Of a stretch of DNA of 64,000 nucleotides, positions 32,301 to 39,807 are shown piece by piece. Source of the stretch: Medakamo hakoo (taxonomy: Eukaryota; Chlorophyta; Trebouxiophyceae; Coccomyxaceae); contig CP089451.1 in assembly GCA_026636295.1 (NCBI GenBank), positions 806,001 through 870,000 of the forward strand, written 5' to 3'. How positions within the stretch are numbered: the stretch's first letter is position 1; each line of letters opens with the position of its first letter. The notes beneath the pieces were generated by a model that had not been told where the DNA came from, did no database searches, and saw nothing but the letters and a program-made list of their open reading frames with translations. The position numbers and the translations under genes were made by a program.

Positions 32301-35005
32301 CCTGCGCCCGCATCGGCGCCCTGGCCCGCACGCACTGGTGCGCCGCCCGCGCGCGCGCGGGCGCAGAGGTGTGGGGCCTCGCAACAGGCGCGGGCGCGGT
32401 GGCTTTGGGCGCATACCTGGCCGCCGCGACGGCGGCGGGCAGCGGTAGTGGCCGCGGTGGGAGTCCGCTCGGTCCGCCTTTGCCCCTGGGCCGGGCGGGC
32501 GCGTTGGGCGGGGCGCCCGCGCTGGTGGGCGGGCCGCCCTCGGCCGCGGCCCGCCTGCCAGACCTGGCGGCCGCCCTGGGCCCTCCGCCGGCCGTCATCC
32601 TGCCGTCCGCGACTGCCGGCCCAGGCCCGGGCGGCCTGGGCCCGCCGCCGACCGGGTCCATGGATGCCGCGCTGTTGGAGGCGTGGGGCGGGAGGAGCGG
32701 CAGCGCGTCCCTCTCCAGTCCGGCCTTCGACGCGCTCTACGCGGGGTGGCCCGGCCCCGGGTCCGCCGTCCTCTTCGCCAACGGCTCCGCGCCGCTGGGG
32801 CTGTTTGGCGCGCTCGCGTCCGCTGTCCCAGCCCTGATGGGCCGCGCCGCCCACGCCACCCCGCCCGTCCTCGTCCCGCTGGCCCCCGGCTCGTCCGCGC
32901 TCGTGTCGTCCGTCGCGGCCGCGGCGGGCGGGTGGGTCTTCGCCTTTGAGCTAGTGAGCGCCACGTCCGCGGCGGCGGGCGCGGCCGCCCGGCGGGCTGC
33001 CGCTGGGCGCCCACCGGGCGGGCCGAGGACGCAGACCAGGCTGGCGGGCGCGGGCGTGGGCGTGACGCTGGCGGCGGCGGGCGCGGCGGAAGCGGCGCGG
33101 GTGGCCGCCTGGCTGGGCGGCGGCCTGGCCCTCACGGCGGTCCTCGGCCCGCCCGACCTGGCGGCGCCGCGCTCCCTCGCCGCCCTGGCTCTGCTCGGCT
33201 TCACCGCTGCCGCCGCGTCCGTGGCGGCGGGCTGGGCAGGCGCGCGCGGGCCCGCGACGCCCGACCCCGACGCGGCCGCGCTCGCGCCGGGGAGGTGGGG
33301 CTGGGCGGGCGTCGGCGCGTTTGCGGGCGTGGGCGGCCTGCGCTTCGCGCCTCTGTTGCTGCCGGCGCACGCGAAAGCGCTCAAAGCAGCGGCCAACACG
33401 CTGCACTGGACGGCTGTCGCCCTGCTGCCGCCGTACAACCTGCTGCGCGGCGTGCTGGCTGTCGCGCTGGTGGAAGATCAAGGCCAGGCGGGCCTGGCGG
33501 GTGGAGGAGTGTCGCTGATGGCCGCGGGCCTGTCCGCCTTGCGTCGCTTGCGCCGCCCTGTCACCCCACACCCGGCCCCACTGGCCTGGAATGCGGCCGG
33601 CCAGGCGCTGGCATGCTTGGCCGGGCAGGTCGTGGGTTTCACGCTCGCGGCGGCGTGGGCCGAGAGCCGGCCCGAGGGCGAGGCGGCGGGGCTGTGGGCG
33701 GCTGGTGTGTGTGCGTGGCGTGGATTGAGGGGGGCGTGGACGAGGCCGGCGGCCAGCCGTCCGGGCGGTGCCGGAGGCGGTGCCGGAGACGGCACGGACC
33801 CGCTGCTGACGCCGACGGCGAGTGGCGGCGAAGGCGGCGGCGGCGAGGCCTCACCCAGCGCCGACCCGGGCGCGCACGCCGAGCGGGCGGCCGTCCTCCG
33901 CCTCCACCCCTCCTCCTCCTCGCGTCCCTTCACCGCCGACGCTGACGTCATCCTGGTCGTCGCCGGCGCGGCCAAGGCCTTCCCCGCCGGGCCTGCTGGC
34001 TCTGCCGGCACCGCCTCGCCGCAACAGCCGGCCTGGCTCCCGACCGTGCTGGCCCCGACCCGCACCACCCCGGCCCTGCGTTCCGCGTGGCTGCACGCCC
34101 GGGCGGGCGAGGTCGTCGGCGTCGTCGGGTCCAATGGCGCGGGCAAAACCACGCTCTTCCGCCTGATTGTCGGAGAACTCGAGCCCGACGCCGGCCGGGT
34201 CGAGGTCGCGGGCGGCCCGGCCGTGGCGGGCCCGCTCACCCGCCTCCCCGCCTGGGCGCCCGGGTACGGCCGGGCCGGGTACTGCCCCCAAGGCGCGGCC
34301 CTCCCGCCCGACCTGTCTGCTGTTGAGTCTGTCGCGGCGCTGGCGGTGGTGCGGGGCGTGCCCAGGCGCGCGGCCGGCGGTGCGGCGGGCGACCTGCTCG
34401 CGGCCCTCGGCCTGCCGCCCGCCGCCGCCGCCGGCCGCCCGCTCTCCACGCTGTCAGGCGGCCAAGCCCGCCGCGCGTCCGTCGCGGCCGCCCTCATCGC
34501 CTCCCCTCCCTTGGTCGTCTTGGACGAACCGTCCACCGGTTTGGACGGCCGGGCGCGGTCCCGGCTCTGGTCGGCCGTCCGCCGCGCCTGCGGCGGCGCC
34601 GCCGCCGTCCTGGTCTCCTCCCACCGCCTGGACGAACTGGACGCGGCGTGCGGGCGGGTGGCGGTCCTGGTGGACGGCCACGTCGCCGCCGTCGGCGCGC
34701 CGGCCGCGTTGCGGGCGCGGTATGGCGGCGGCGTGCGCGTGCGCGTCCTGCCGCCGCCGGGGGCGGACGCCTCCGCCGCCGCGGCCGCCGCGGCCGCCGC
34801 GCTCGACGCCTCCCTGGATTGCATCACCCTCGAGCCGGGCGGCCGCGCGGCCTGCCTGCGCCTGGGTGAGGGCGCGGCCCTCGCAGACACGTACGAAAGG
34901 CTGGAAGCGGTCCGCGCGGCCGGAGGCCTGGGCGGCTTTTCGGCGAGTGGGGCCAGCCTGGAGGACGCGTTCCTTGCGCTCGCGCGCGGCAGGCGGCGGG
35001 CATGA
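29330..35005 (+). CDS. Full-size ABCA-type lipid transporter
   Basis: A single open frame of 1891 aa from the ATG at 29330, without introns. ABCA proteins move lipids across membranes. The layout is TMD1-NBD1-TMD2-NBD2. A first membrane helix near 45-65 is followed by a large lumenal loop. A hydrophobic bundle lies at about 360-600. NBD1 has Walker A GPSGAGKTT (near 658), LSGGQRRALAAAAAL and VVLDEPTAGLD. A second bundle with another long loop spans about 1000-1480. NBD2 has GSNGAGKTTLFRL (near 1600), LSGGQARRASVAAAL and VVLDEPSTGLD. The Q-loops are VCPQTDVSW and YCPQGAALP. The terminal VHALR-type motif of ABCA is not obvious; the C-terminus has FSASGASLEDAFLAL, typical of the ABCA regulatory tail. 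All ATPase motifs look intact. Lack of introns over 5.7 kb is unusual here. Substrate unknown. Confidence 0.87.
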   Translation: MEAPAASGEPPAPRRPAQQHAPMRPPSAAAPRAFSACLRKSLVLSTRGARAGPSDRAGPGGVLAWRALTQAALVAAVFWALRSADSGPAPVPARAFPAAPLGLPVWAADYQGPGRRRGWRGTVAVAPGGPGRVCGEDSFDSATTALAAALACGWGSADGRGPGAPTPAASPDPGSRSFRSMWRRPARGAAPSPRYPDPVAAVCDGGGAPCAAERACWVHLLTGPSPPASPPPPGLVPYASWEAALAAVSAFPDAFDAVAALGWGCPPGAGAGPPPRYALAANSTLLPPGARAPPGSAAALGGGGGSALDAPSPHKAAWFLANLQAALEGAAGAGPRGSQPAPVPLLFFKPFPAPPARADATALLVGALLQLAVAYAALAPGRRAASALAAEAGAQRAALAGAGLPGRTYWVAWAAAHALEAGASAAAFGCAAALAVPARAAVLAAALAGAATAAVVAAAYVAAASLGTRRGPTAAADAFTACYVLAALPGYVAPSLPPGSVAAVAAWTLARALPPSSAVLAGAGAGAAAGAARGGGGWAAMLGSAAAPGGAGGPGAPTVGGVLACLALQAVCFAVLAAGLEAAGGARRGPGALPRKPAAVSAGDAEAGPPDPYPPGPAAEAATLVKVYGGGQDGAAPVTALAGLDLTAPHGRVTALLGPSGAGKTTAIACLTGETAPTSGAARMGGVDAALTGEAGVSVGVCPQTDVSWPALTVREHLELWSAVKGADTAREAARDAARAAAAVGLGPKLDARASELSGGQRRALAAAAALVRGPDVVVLDEPTAGLDAAARARVWAALASRPRGTGALVATHALEEVEAAAEHAVVIGRGVALAAGSPGDLRSAHGGGYRLAVSWGEGGGGGAEEGGAAAAVAALVARAAPGAVPSPAAATPAGTARFTLPASAAPAFPGLLRSLDDARHRLGLSGVALAVAPLEDAVGALTAEAEGEGEGGGGPEAAEGGDEGAPPASPRAALRPTSLPDRTPPGVSLACARIGALARTHWCAARARAGAEVWGLATGAGAVALGAYLAAATAAGSGSGRGGSPLGPPLPLGRAGALGGAPALVGGPPSAAARLPDLAAALGPPPAVILPSATAGPGPGGLGPPPTGSMDAALLEAWGGRSGSASLSSPAFDALYAGWPGPGSAVLFANGSAPLGLFGALASAVPALMGRAAHATPPVLVPLAPGSSALVSSVAAAAGGWVFAFELVSATSAAAGAAARRAAAGRPPGGPRTQTRLAGAGVGVTLAAAGAAEAARVAAWLGGGLALTAVLGPPDLAAPRSLAALALLGFTAAAASVAAGWAGARGPATPDPDAAALAPGRWGWAGVGAFAGVGGLRFAPLLLPAHAKALKAAANTLHWTAVALLPPYNLLRGVLAVALVEDQGQAGLAGGGVSLMAAGLSALRRLRRPVTPHPAPLAWNAAGQALACLAGQVVGFTLAAAWAESRPEGEAAGLWAAGVCAWRGLRGAWTRPAASRPGGAGGGAGDGTDPLLTPTASGGEGGGGEASPSADPGAHAERAAVLRLHPSSSSRPFTADADVILVVAGAAKAFPAGPAGSAGTASPQQPAWLPTVLAPTRTTPALRSAWLHARAGEVVGVVGSNGAGKTTLFRLIVGELEPDAGRVEVAGGPAVAGPLTRLPAWAPGYGRAGYCPQGAALPPDLSAVESVAALAVVRGVPRRAAGGAAGDLLAALGLPPAAAAGRPLSTLSGGQARRASVAAALIASPPLVVLDEPSTGLDGRARSRLWSAVRRACGGAAAVLVSSHRLDELDAACGRVAVLVDGHVAAVGAPAALRARYGGGVRVRVLPPPGADASAAAAAAAAALDASLDCITLEPGGRAACLRLGEGAALADTYERLEAVRAAGGLGGFSASGASLEDAFLALARGRRRA

Positions 35006-35288
35006 TTTTAGGCATTGTGAAAAAAGTAGAAGCGGGCGCAGCGCGCGCGGCGCGACCTTTTGCTCCCTCCCTCCCTCTCTCCCCGCCCTCCTTTCCCTCT
35101 CAAGTCGTCCGGTTGGTGGGATGGCGCACGTCTTTACAGACAAAACAGCGCTTGACACCCTTGTTCTTGCTCTCCACTTCCCGCGCCTCTCTCTGGCGGT
35201 GGGCCGTCAGCGCCGGGCGCCAGCGCACGCTCAACAACCTATCTCACTCGGGCCCACCATTCCCCACCCCCTGCCCGCCTTTCTCTCG
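35006..35288. other. Convergent spacer ABCA/Lys-rich protein
   Basis: 283 bp of facing 3' ends, moderately less GC-rich than the genes, with pyrimidine-rich stretches. No gene or hairpin recognised. Confidence 0.4.
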
Positions 35289-35603
35289 TCACTTGTCCCA
35301 GTCGATGACGAATTCGCCGCCATCGGAGCTGACCGGCGGCACCGCCGCCGCGGCCGTGGCAGGCTGCGTGTCCTCGCCCGTCGTCGGCGGCGACGGCGGC
35401 AGGTGCTGTTCATCGTCGGCCGACTGTTTTTTCGCTTCCTTTTTTTTCTTTGGCGGCGCGCGTTTCTTCTTCGGCGGCGCTTTCTTTTTTTTGACGCTGC
35501 CGTCGGCGGTTTTAGGGGCGCTCCGCGTGAAGGTGGGGCTGAAGTCGGGCGAGTAAAATTCGGGCTGCTTGCGGGTGCGGTCCGAGCCGCGGGTGGTTGC
35601 CAT
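35289..35603 (-). CDS. Small Lys-rich basic protein, unrecognised
   Basis: One exon, 104 aa. Not assigned to a family. The N-terminus reads TRKQPEFYSPDFSPTFTRSAP, followed by a dense Lys/Pro block (about residues 36-60, KKKKAPPKKK repeats) that resembles a nuclear localisation or histone H1-like tail. The C-terminal half is acidic and ends EFVIDWDK. The opposite charge of the two halves suggests a nuclear chromatin- or RNA-associated protein, but that is inference. On the coding strand the start codon directly follows a run of seven A residues. Coding potential is supported by the biased composition and intact frame only. Confidence 0.5.
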   Translation of the reverse strand: MATTRGSDRTRKQPEFYSPDFSPTFTRSAPKTADGSVKKKKAPPKKKRAPPKKKKEAKKQSADDEQHLPPSPPTTGEDTQPATAAAAVPPVSSDGGEFVIDWDK

Positions 35604-35800
35604 TTTTTTGAGGGCTGGAGAAAAAGGTGGGTATGAACGCCACCCGAACAAAAAGTCGACGGTTGTGCTTGGTGCTTTCGCTTCACTCACGCTTCACACT
35701 CGCACGCACTGCTCTCTCTCTGCGCTCTGCACACCTCACTAAAAAGACGCTGAATAGGAAAAAAAACCACCCCACGCGACGACCATCCATCGGCCGCCCC
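35604..35800. other. Short intergenic spacer
   Basis: 197 bp between two leftward genes, of lower GC than its flanks. It should contain the promoter of the Lys-rich protein gene. No defined site seen. Confidence 0.3.
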
Positions 35801-36640
35801 TCACCCGGCCGTCAGCCGGCCCCATTTCGCCTCCGCTTCATCCGCCAGGCTGTCATACTCCACCGCCGCGTCCGCGTCTTCCGCGGCCAGTTCGGCCGCC
35901 CGTTCACGTAGGACCTGTTCATTGCAGGGGAGAGGTGGACGGGCGTGCGTGTGAGAATGGGAGACAGACGAACACCACACTCCACCCCACCCCCGCCTCT
36001 GACCTCCCCCCCCCCTTACCTCGGCAAAGTCTTTCAGCTTGGTCGCGTTCGTCAGCGCCTTGACACGGTTCGCGACCGCCTTCAAACTCATGGTCTGCAG
36101 CCGCCACAGGGACAGGGCCCGCACCTCCGCCTCGTCCGCCAGCAAGTCCTTGTTCAGCGACCCGCCGCGCCAGGCGAGGCGGGGAGCGGCGGTGAGGCGG
36201 CGCTGGGCGTTGGTGGCGGTGGCGCCACCGCCGCCACCGCCTTCCAGGCGGGCCAGGCGTTGTTCCCGGGTCAGGGAGGTGGACGGGCCGTCGGCGTCGC
36301 CGCCGTCGCCTCCCTCGTCGCCGTCACCCTGGAGGGAGGGGACGCAGTTTTCGTCGGCGGCGCCCGCCGCGCGCCGCGCGCGCGTCGACCGCCGCAGCGG
36401 CGGACCGTGGTCGCCGTCCCCACTCCCGTCACGTTTGGCGGCTGGACGTGGCTTCTTCGGGGCGGGCGCTGGCTTCTTGACGGGCGGGCCAGCCGCGCGG
36501 AGGGCGCCCGTCGCGGCAAGTGCCGCTCGCATTCGTTCCCGGTTGTTCGCGATGCGGGCGGCGCGCTCGGCTTCGTACGCGGCGCCCGGGGACAGGGGAG
36601 AGGACGCGGCCACGCCCGGCGAGGCGGGCGGCGTGGGCAT
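35801..36640 (-). CDS. Basic nuclear-type protein, unrecognised
   Basis: Exons 36640-36020 and 35914-35801 give 244 aa; the 105-nt intron has donor GTAAGG and no in-frame stop. The family is not recognised. Near residue 20 is YEAERAARIANNRERM, a pattern (YExxRxxRIxxNxE) also seen at the N-terminus of some chromatin-associated proteins such as CMR1/WDR76, though no WD repeats follow. Two basic Pro/Lys clusters and RRSTRARRAAG follow, then ENCVPSLQ. The C-terminal 90 residues look alpha-helical: LSLWRLQTMSLKAVANRVK, ALTNATKLKDFAE and VLRERAAELAAEDADAAVEY. A DNA- or chromatin-binding role is possible. It sits 94 bp downstream of the uL1 gene on the same strand. Confidence 0.55.
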   Translation of the reverse strand: MPTPPASPGVAASSPLSPGAAYEAERAARIANNRERMRAALAATGALRAAGPPVKKPAPAPKKPRPAAKRDGSGDGDHGPPLRRSTRARRAAGAADENCVPSLQGDGDEGGDGGDADGPSTSLTREQRLARLEGGGGGGATATNAQRRLTAAPRLAWRGGSLNKDLLADEAEVRALSLWRLQTMSLKAVANRVKALTNATKLKDFAEVRGGGGQRRGWGGVWCSSVSHSHTHARPPLPCNEQVLRERAAELAAEDADAAVEYDSLADEAEAKWGRLTAG

Positions 36641-36734
36641 GGGTGCTCTGGGCCGTGCGTCGTCGTTGCTTTTCTATATTGAACGATTTGTTAACACGCG
36701 CAAAAACAGACGGCGCTCTCCCCTGCTCTCTACA

Positions 36735-37846
36735 TCACCCTCTCTTGCGCGCGGCCGCCGCACTCGCCGCCGCCGCCGCCAGCGCCGGCACCGACACCGG
36801 CACGCCTTTGCCTTGCGTGCAAGACACGTGCGCCGCCAAAATGTACCCGCTCACGCCGGACCCGCCTTTCAGGGAGCGGGGCCGGGACGCGAGAAGCGCG
36901 GCCGCGAGCGCGCCCAGGTTGGCTGCCAGGTGCTCCGGTGGGAAGGACCGCCGCCCGATGGGCGCGTGCACGACGCCGCCGCGGTCCGCCCGGAACTGGG
37001 CATCCCCACCGCGCTTGGCGGACGCCACGGCGGACGCCAGGGCGGCCGGCCCGCCGCCCACGACCGTGCCGGCCTTGGGCGAGGGCATCAGCCCGCGCGG
37101 GCCGAGCAGGCGCGCCGCGCGCGCGAGCGCGGGCATGAGCGCCGGCGTCGCCAGGCACCGGTCGATGCCCGACACGGGCGTGTCGCCGGACGCCAGGGAC
37201 GCGGCGAGGTCGGCGCCGCCGACCAGGTCCGCGCCCGCCTCCCGCGCGGCTTCGGCGTCCGGGCCGTCTGCGAACACAGCGACGCGCGCCGAGCGGCCGG
37301 TGCCGTGGGGCAGGGCGACGGACCCGCGCACGGCCTGGTCGCCGCGCCGTGGGTCGGTGCCTAAGCGGAACGCGGCGTCGACCGACTCGTCAAATTTAGC
37401 GCGGCGCGGGTCGGACTTTTTTTTTTGTTGGACGGGCGGCGGCGTGAGAGGGATGGCTAGAGAGCTGGGAGGGAGAGAGCGGGGTCGTTGGGGAGCGCGC
37501 GGCCGGCCGGCCGCGTTTTTGTTTGTCGGCGGCGTTTGACCCGACCAGCGCTTGCCCGTCATCCCCCACCTCCACGGCCAGGTCCACAAGACACATGCAC
37601 GCCCAGATCAGCTGCACCCGGCCTCAAACACTGCCTCACCTGCACCGCGGCGATGGCCGCACCAATGTCGAGCGGCGTCGGTGGCGGGCGTGCCGCACCG
37701 ACGATGAAGGAGGGCGGAGGGAGGGTGGCGTCTTCCAGGCGTGGAGACGAGGTGGCTGTGGCGGACGCGGCGGTGGCCGTGGAGGAAGACGCCGGCCGCC
37801 AACCCCGCAGGGCGGCGGCGGACGTGAGCAGCGTTCGCCGCAGCAT
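36735..37846 (-). CDS. RPL1: Organellar ribosomal protein uL1, probably mitochondrial
   Basis: Exons 37846-37640 and 37415-36735 give 295 aa. uL1 forms the L1 stalk by the ribosomal E site. The N-terminus MLRRTLLTSAAALRGW is an Arg-containing amphipathic presequence typical of mitochondria, though plastid import is possible. The body shows bacterial-type L1 blocks: AKFDESVDAAFRLGTDPRRGDQ, RGSVALPHGTGR, VAVFADG, GADLVGG, RCLATPALMP, ARLLGPRGLMPSPKAGTV, and SVSGYILAAHVS-like C-terminal strands. The splice joins LDIGAAIAAVQ to SDPRRAKFDES across a 224-nt intron whose acceptor follows an A-rich, not pyrimidine-rich, tract. The start codon lies immediately after an A run. Divergent from the polytopic membrane protein gene. 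Confidence 0.85.
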
Positions 37847-38317
37847 TTTTTTTGGGGGTGTGAAGGGCCAAGGCTGTTCTCACACACAGCACAGTGCAGT
37901 TTCCGGCCCGCGTGCGCCTCCCATCCCCCCTTTTTCCTCCATTCCCAACACTGCGATGGCGTCTGCTGTCCGTGCGTCCTGCCGGGGTACGTGTGCATGT
38001 TTGTGTGTGTGGCTGAGTGGGGATTCGCCTGTGTTTGGGTCGTCGTCGGCTTTCACGTTGCGACGGACGTCTAGTCGCCCCTCCGTCTTCGACTCTAGCC
38101 GTCACGTCGCTGGAGGGCAGGCACGGCCGCACCCTCGCCTTTCCACCTCATGCACACATAGTGGACATGCATCCACATCCATCTCGGCATTGAACGCCCT
38201 CCCTCTCATCTCCCACCCCCTCACAATTCTCCTCCCATCAAAACAGCGACGACCGGCCGCGTCGTCGCGCCGCTGCCCCGCCCGGCGCTGCCTCGCCACG
38301 CTGCCACGCCCGCCATC
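37847..38317. promoter_or_regulatory. Divergent intergenic region uL1/polytopic membrane protein
   Basis: 471 bp without a gene I can support. It is less GC-rich than the coding DNA and includes a GT-rich stretch near 37990-38015. A tRNA-like box A at about 38013 was examined and rejected. Confidence 0.4.
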
Positions 38318-39634
38318 ATGTCGCCGCTGGGCGTGCGGGTGCGGGCCGCGCCCAGCCTGCCGCAGGTGTGGGCAAAGAATGGGGATGCGAGACAATGCGC
38401 CGAGGTCTCCCGCATGCGCGGCTCGTGCCTCACCCTCAAACCGCCTCCCCCCCCCTCTCATCATCCATCCATCCATCGACACAAACAGCGCCGCTTCCCC
38501 ACCCCGCCCGCCGCCTCCTCCTCCTCTGGCCCGCCCGCCTGGCCCCAGAGCGTTCAAAACAAGTTTTTTCCGGGGCATTACGCCGCGATTGCTTTGGCGG
38601 CCCTGAAGTGGACGTTTGCTGTGGGAGCTGTTGCCGCGGTCATTGAATCGCCCAAGGTGAGGGTGTTGAGAGGCGAGGCAGGGTGGGGTGGGTGTGAGCA
38701 CCGGCGTGGTCGCGCGCTGCGCTGCCGGGTGTGGGGAGGGCGTGACACGAGCGCAGGAAAACGCGCCATCCCCGCCGCCGCCACGTCACACCACCCCCAC
38801 CCACCCACCCCCACCCACTCGAATCAGTTCCTGGCTTTCACCTTCATCCCGGCCACGCAATCGGCCTGGGCGCCGTTCGTCACCAAATTGCTGGGGTCCA
38901 ACTACATCATGCTGGCAGGCACGGCGGCGGCGCTGCAGCAGCTGCACCAGTCCGGCCTGGGCACGGCGCCGGCGGGCGAGGCGTTGACGCTCGGCTTGCT
39001 CGCGGCCGCGGCCTTCCGCGGCCTGCACCTCGCCCTCTACCGCCCGTTTTATGCGCCGACCGCCTGGGGCGTCCAAGCCGTCGGCGTCGGCGTCGTCATC
39101 GCCCTGGCCGCCGGGCTGTACTCGTCCATCGCCGCCGCGTCGTACGAAGCGGAGAAGGCGTCCGGCAGCGCGGCGACGGCGCGCTCGGGCCTGGCCACGC
39201 TCGCCCCCAAGCCGGACAACACCCTGTCCGCGGCTTACGCCCTGACGACCGTGCTGTTCCTCGTCGCCGGCGTGGTCCTCGGCGCCCTGCCCCCGTCCAT
39301 CCCCGCCCAGCTCTTCGCCGGCGGCGACCCGGGCGCGCTGCTCACAGCCATGCGCGGCGCGTTTGCGTCTGGCCTCGTCTTCCCGGGCGCGGTCGCGGCC
39401 TGGGTGCTGAAGGACGCCGCCGACGCCAACACGCTGGGCTGGCCGCACGCGCGCGCCCTGAACGTGGGCTTGCTGGGCGCGTCGGCCGTGCGGGCGGTGA
39501 CGGTGTTCCTGGCGGCCAAGGCCGGCGTCCTGTCGTCGACCGCGCCGTGGCCGATCCCGGTGGCGGTGCACGCGAGCCTGGCGTTGGTTGCGGCGGCCGG
39601 GTTGGTGCGCGGGGCGCGGGTGGGGGCGTTTTGA
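38318..39634 (+). CDS. Polytopic membrane protein, unrecognised
   Basis: Exons 38318-38365, 38489-38656 and 38828-39634 give 340 aa. Both introns (123 and 171 nt) keep the frame open, so spliced and unspliced forms would both read through; they were called from GT-AG ends and Pro/Ser-rich content. Hydrophobic stretches include HYAAIALAALKWTFAVGAVAAVI, FLAFTFIPATQSAW, LTLGLLAAAAFRGLHLALY, GVGVVIALAAGLYSSIAAA, LTTVLFLVAGVVLGAL, GLVFPGAVAAWVL, LNVGLLGASAVRAVTVFLAA and VAVHASLALVAAAGLV, so seven or eight membrane helices. The Arg-containing start MSPLGVRVRAAPSLPQ could be an organelle signal. I recognise no family or catalytic motif. Confidence 0.65.
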   Translation: MSPLGVRVRAAPSLPQVWAKNGDARQCAEVSRMRGSCLTLKPPPPPSHHPSIHRHKQRRFPTPPAASSSSGPPAWPQSVQNKFFPGHYAAIALAALKWTFAVGAVAAVIESPKVRVLRGEAGWGGCEHRRGRALRCRVWGGRDTSAGKRAIPAAATSHHPHPPTPTHSNQFLAFTFIPATQSAWAPFVTKLLGSNYIMLAGTAAALQQLHQSGLGTAPAGEALTLGLLAAAAFRGLHLALYRPFYAPTAWGVQAVGVGVVIALAAGLYSSIAAASYEAEKASGSAATARSGLATLAPKPDNTLSAAYALTTVLFLVAGVVLGALPPSIPAQLFAGGDPGALLTAMRGAFASGLVFPGAVAAWVLKDAADANTLGWPHARALNVGLLGASAVRAVTVFLAAKAGVLSSTAPWPIPVAVHASLALVAAAGLVRGARVGAF

Positions 39635-39807
39635 CGGGCGGGGAGGGTGTGCGTGTGATTGAGCGTGGGATGGGACGTGGGATGGACGGGGGGGGGGGGG
39701 GCGGAGGGATGTGAAATGAACACCTGTGCGCACCTGTTGCGTGTTCTCCCCCGCCGCCAACACACCAGCCAGCCCACCGAAAAAAAAAAAACAAGTAGCT
39801 CGGTTCC
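39635..39807. promoter_or_regulatory. Short tandem spacer with poly-G and poly-A tracts
   Basis: 173 bp between two rightward genes. It contains a G12 run near 39688 and an A12 run at about 39780-39791, only some 17 nt before the next start codon. The A run is likely in the 5' leader. Confidence 0.45.

Noticed and set aside
38010-38100. Possible tRNA gene: box A-like TGGCTGAGTGG and a TTCGACT later on
   Set aside because: The bases flanking the supposed T loop do not pair and no acceptor or anticodon stem can be drawn.
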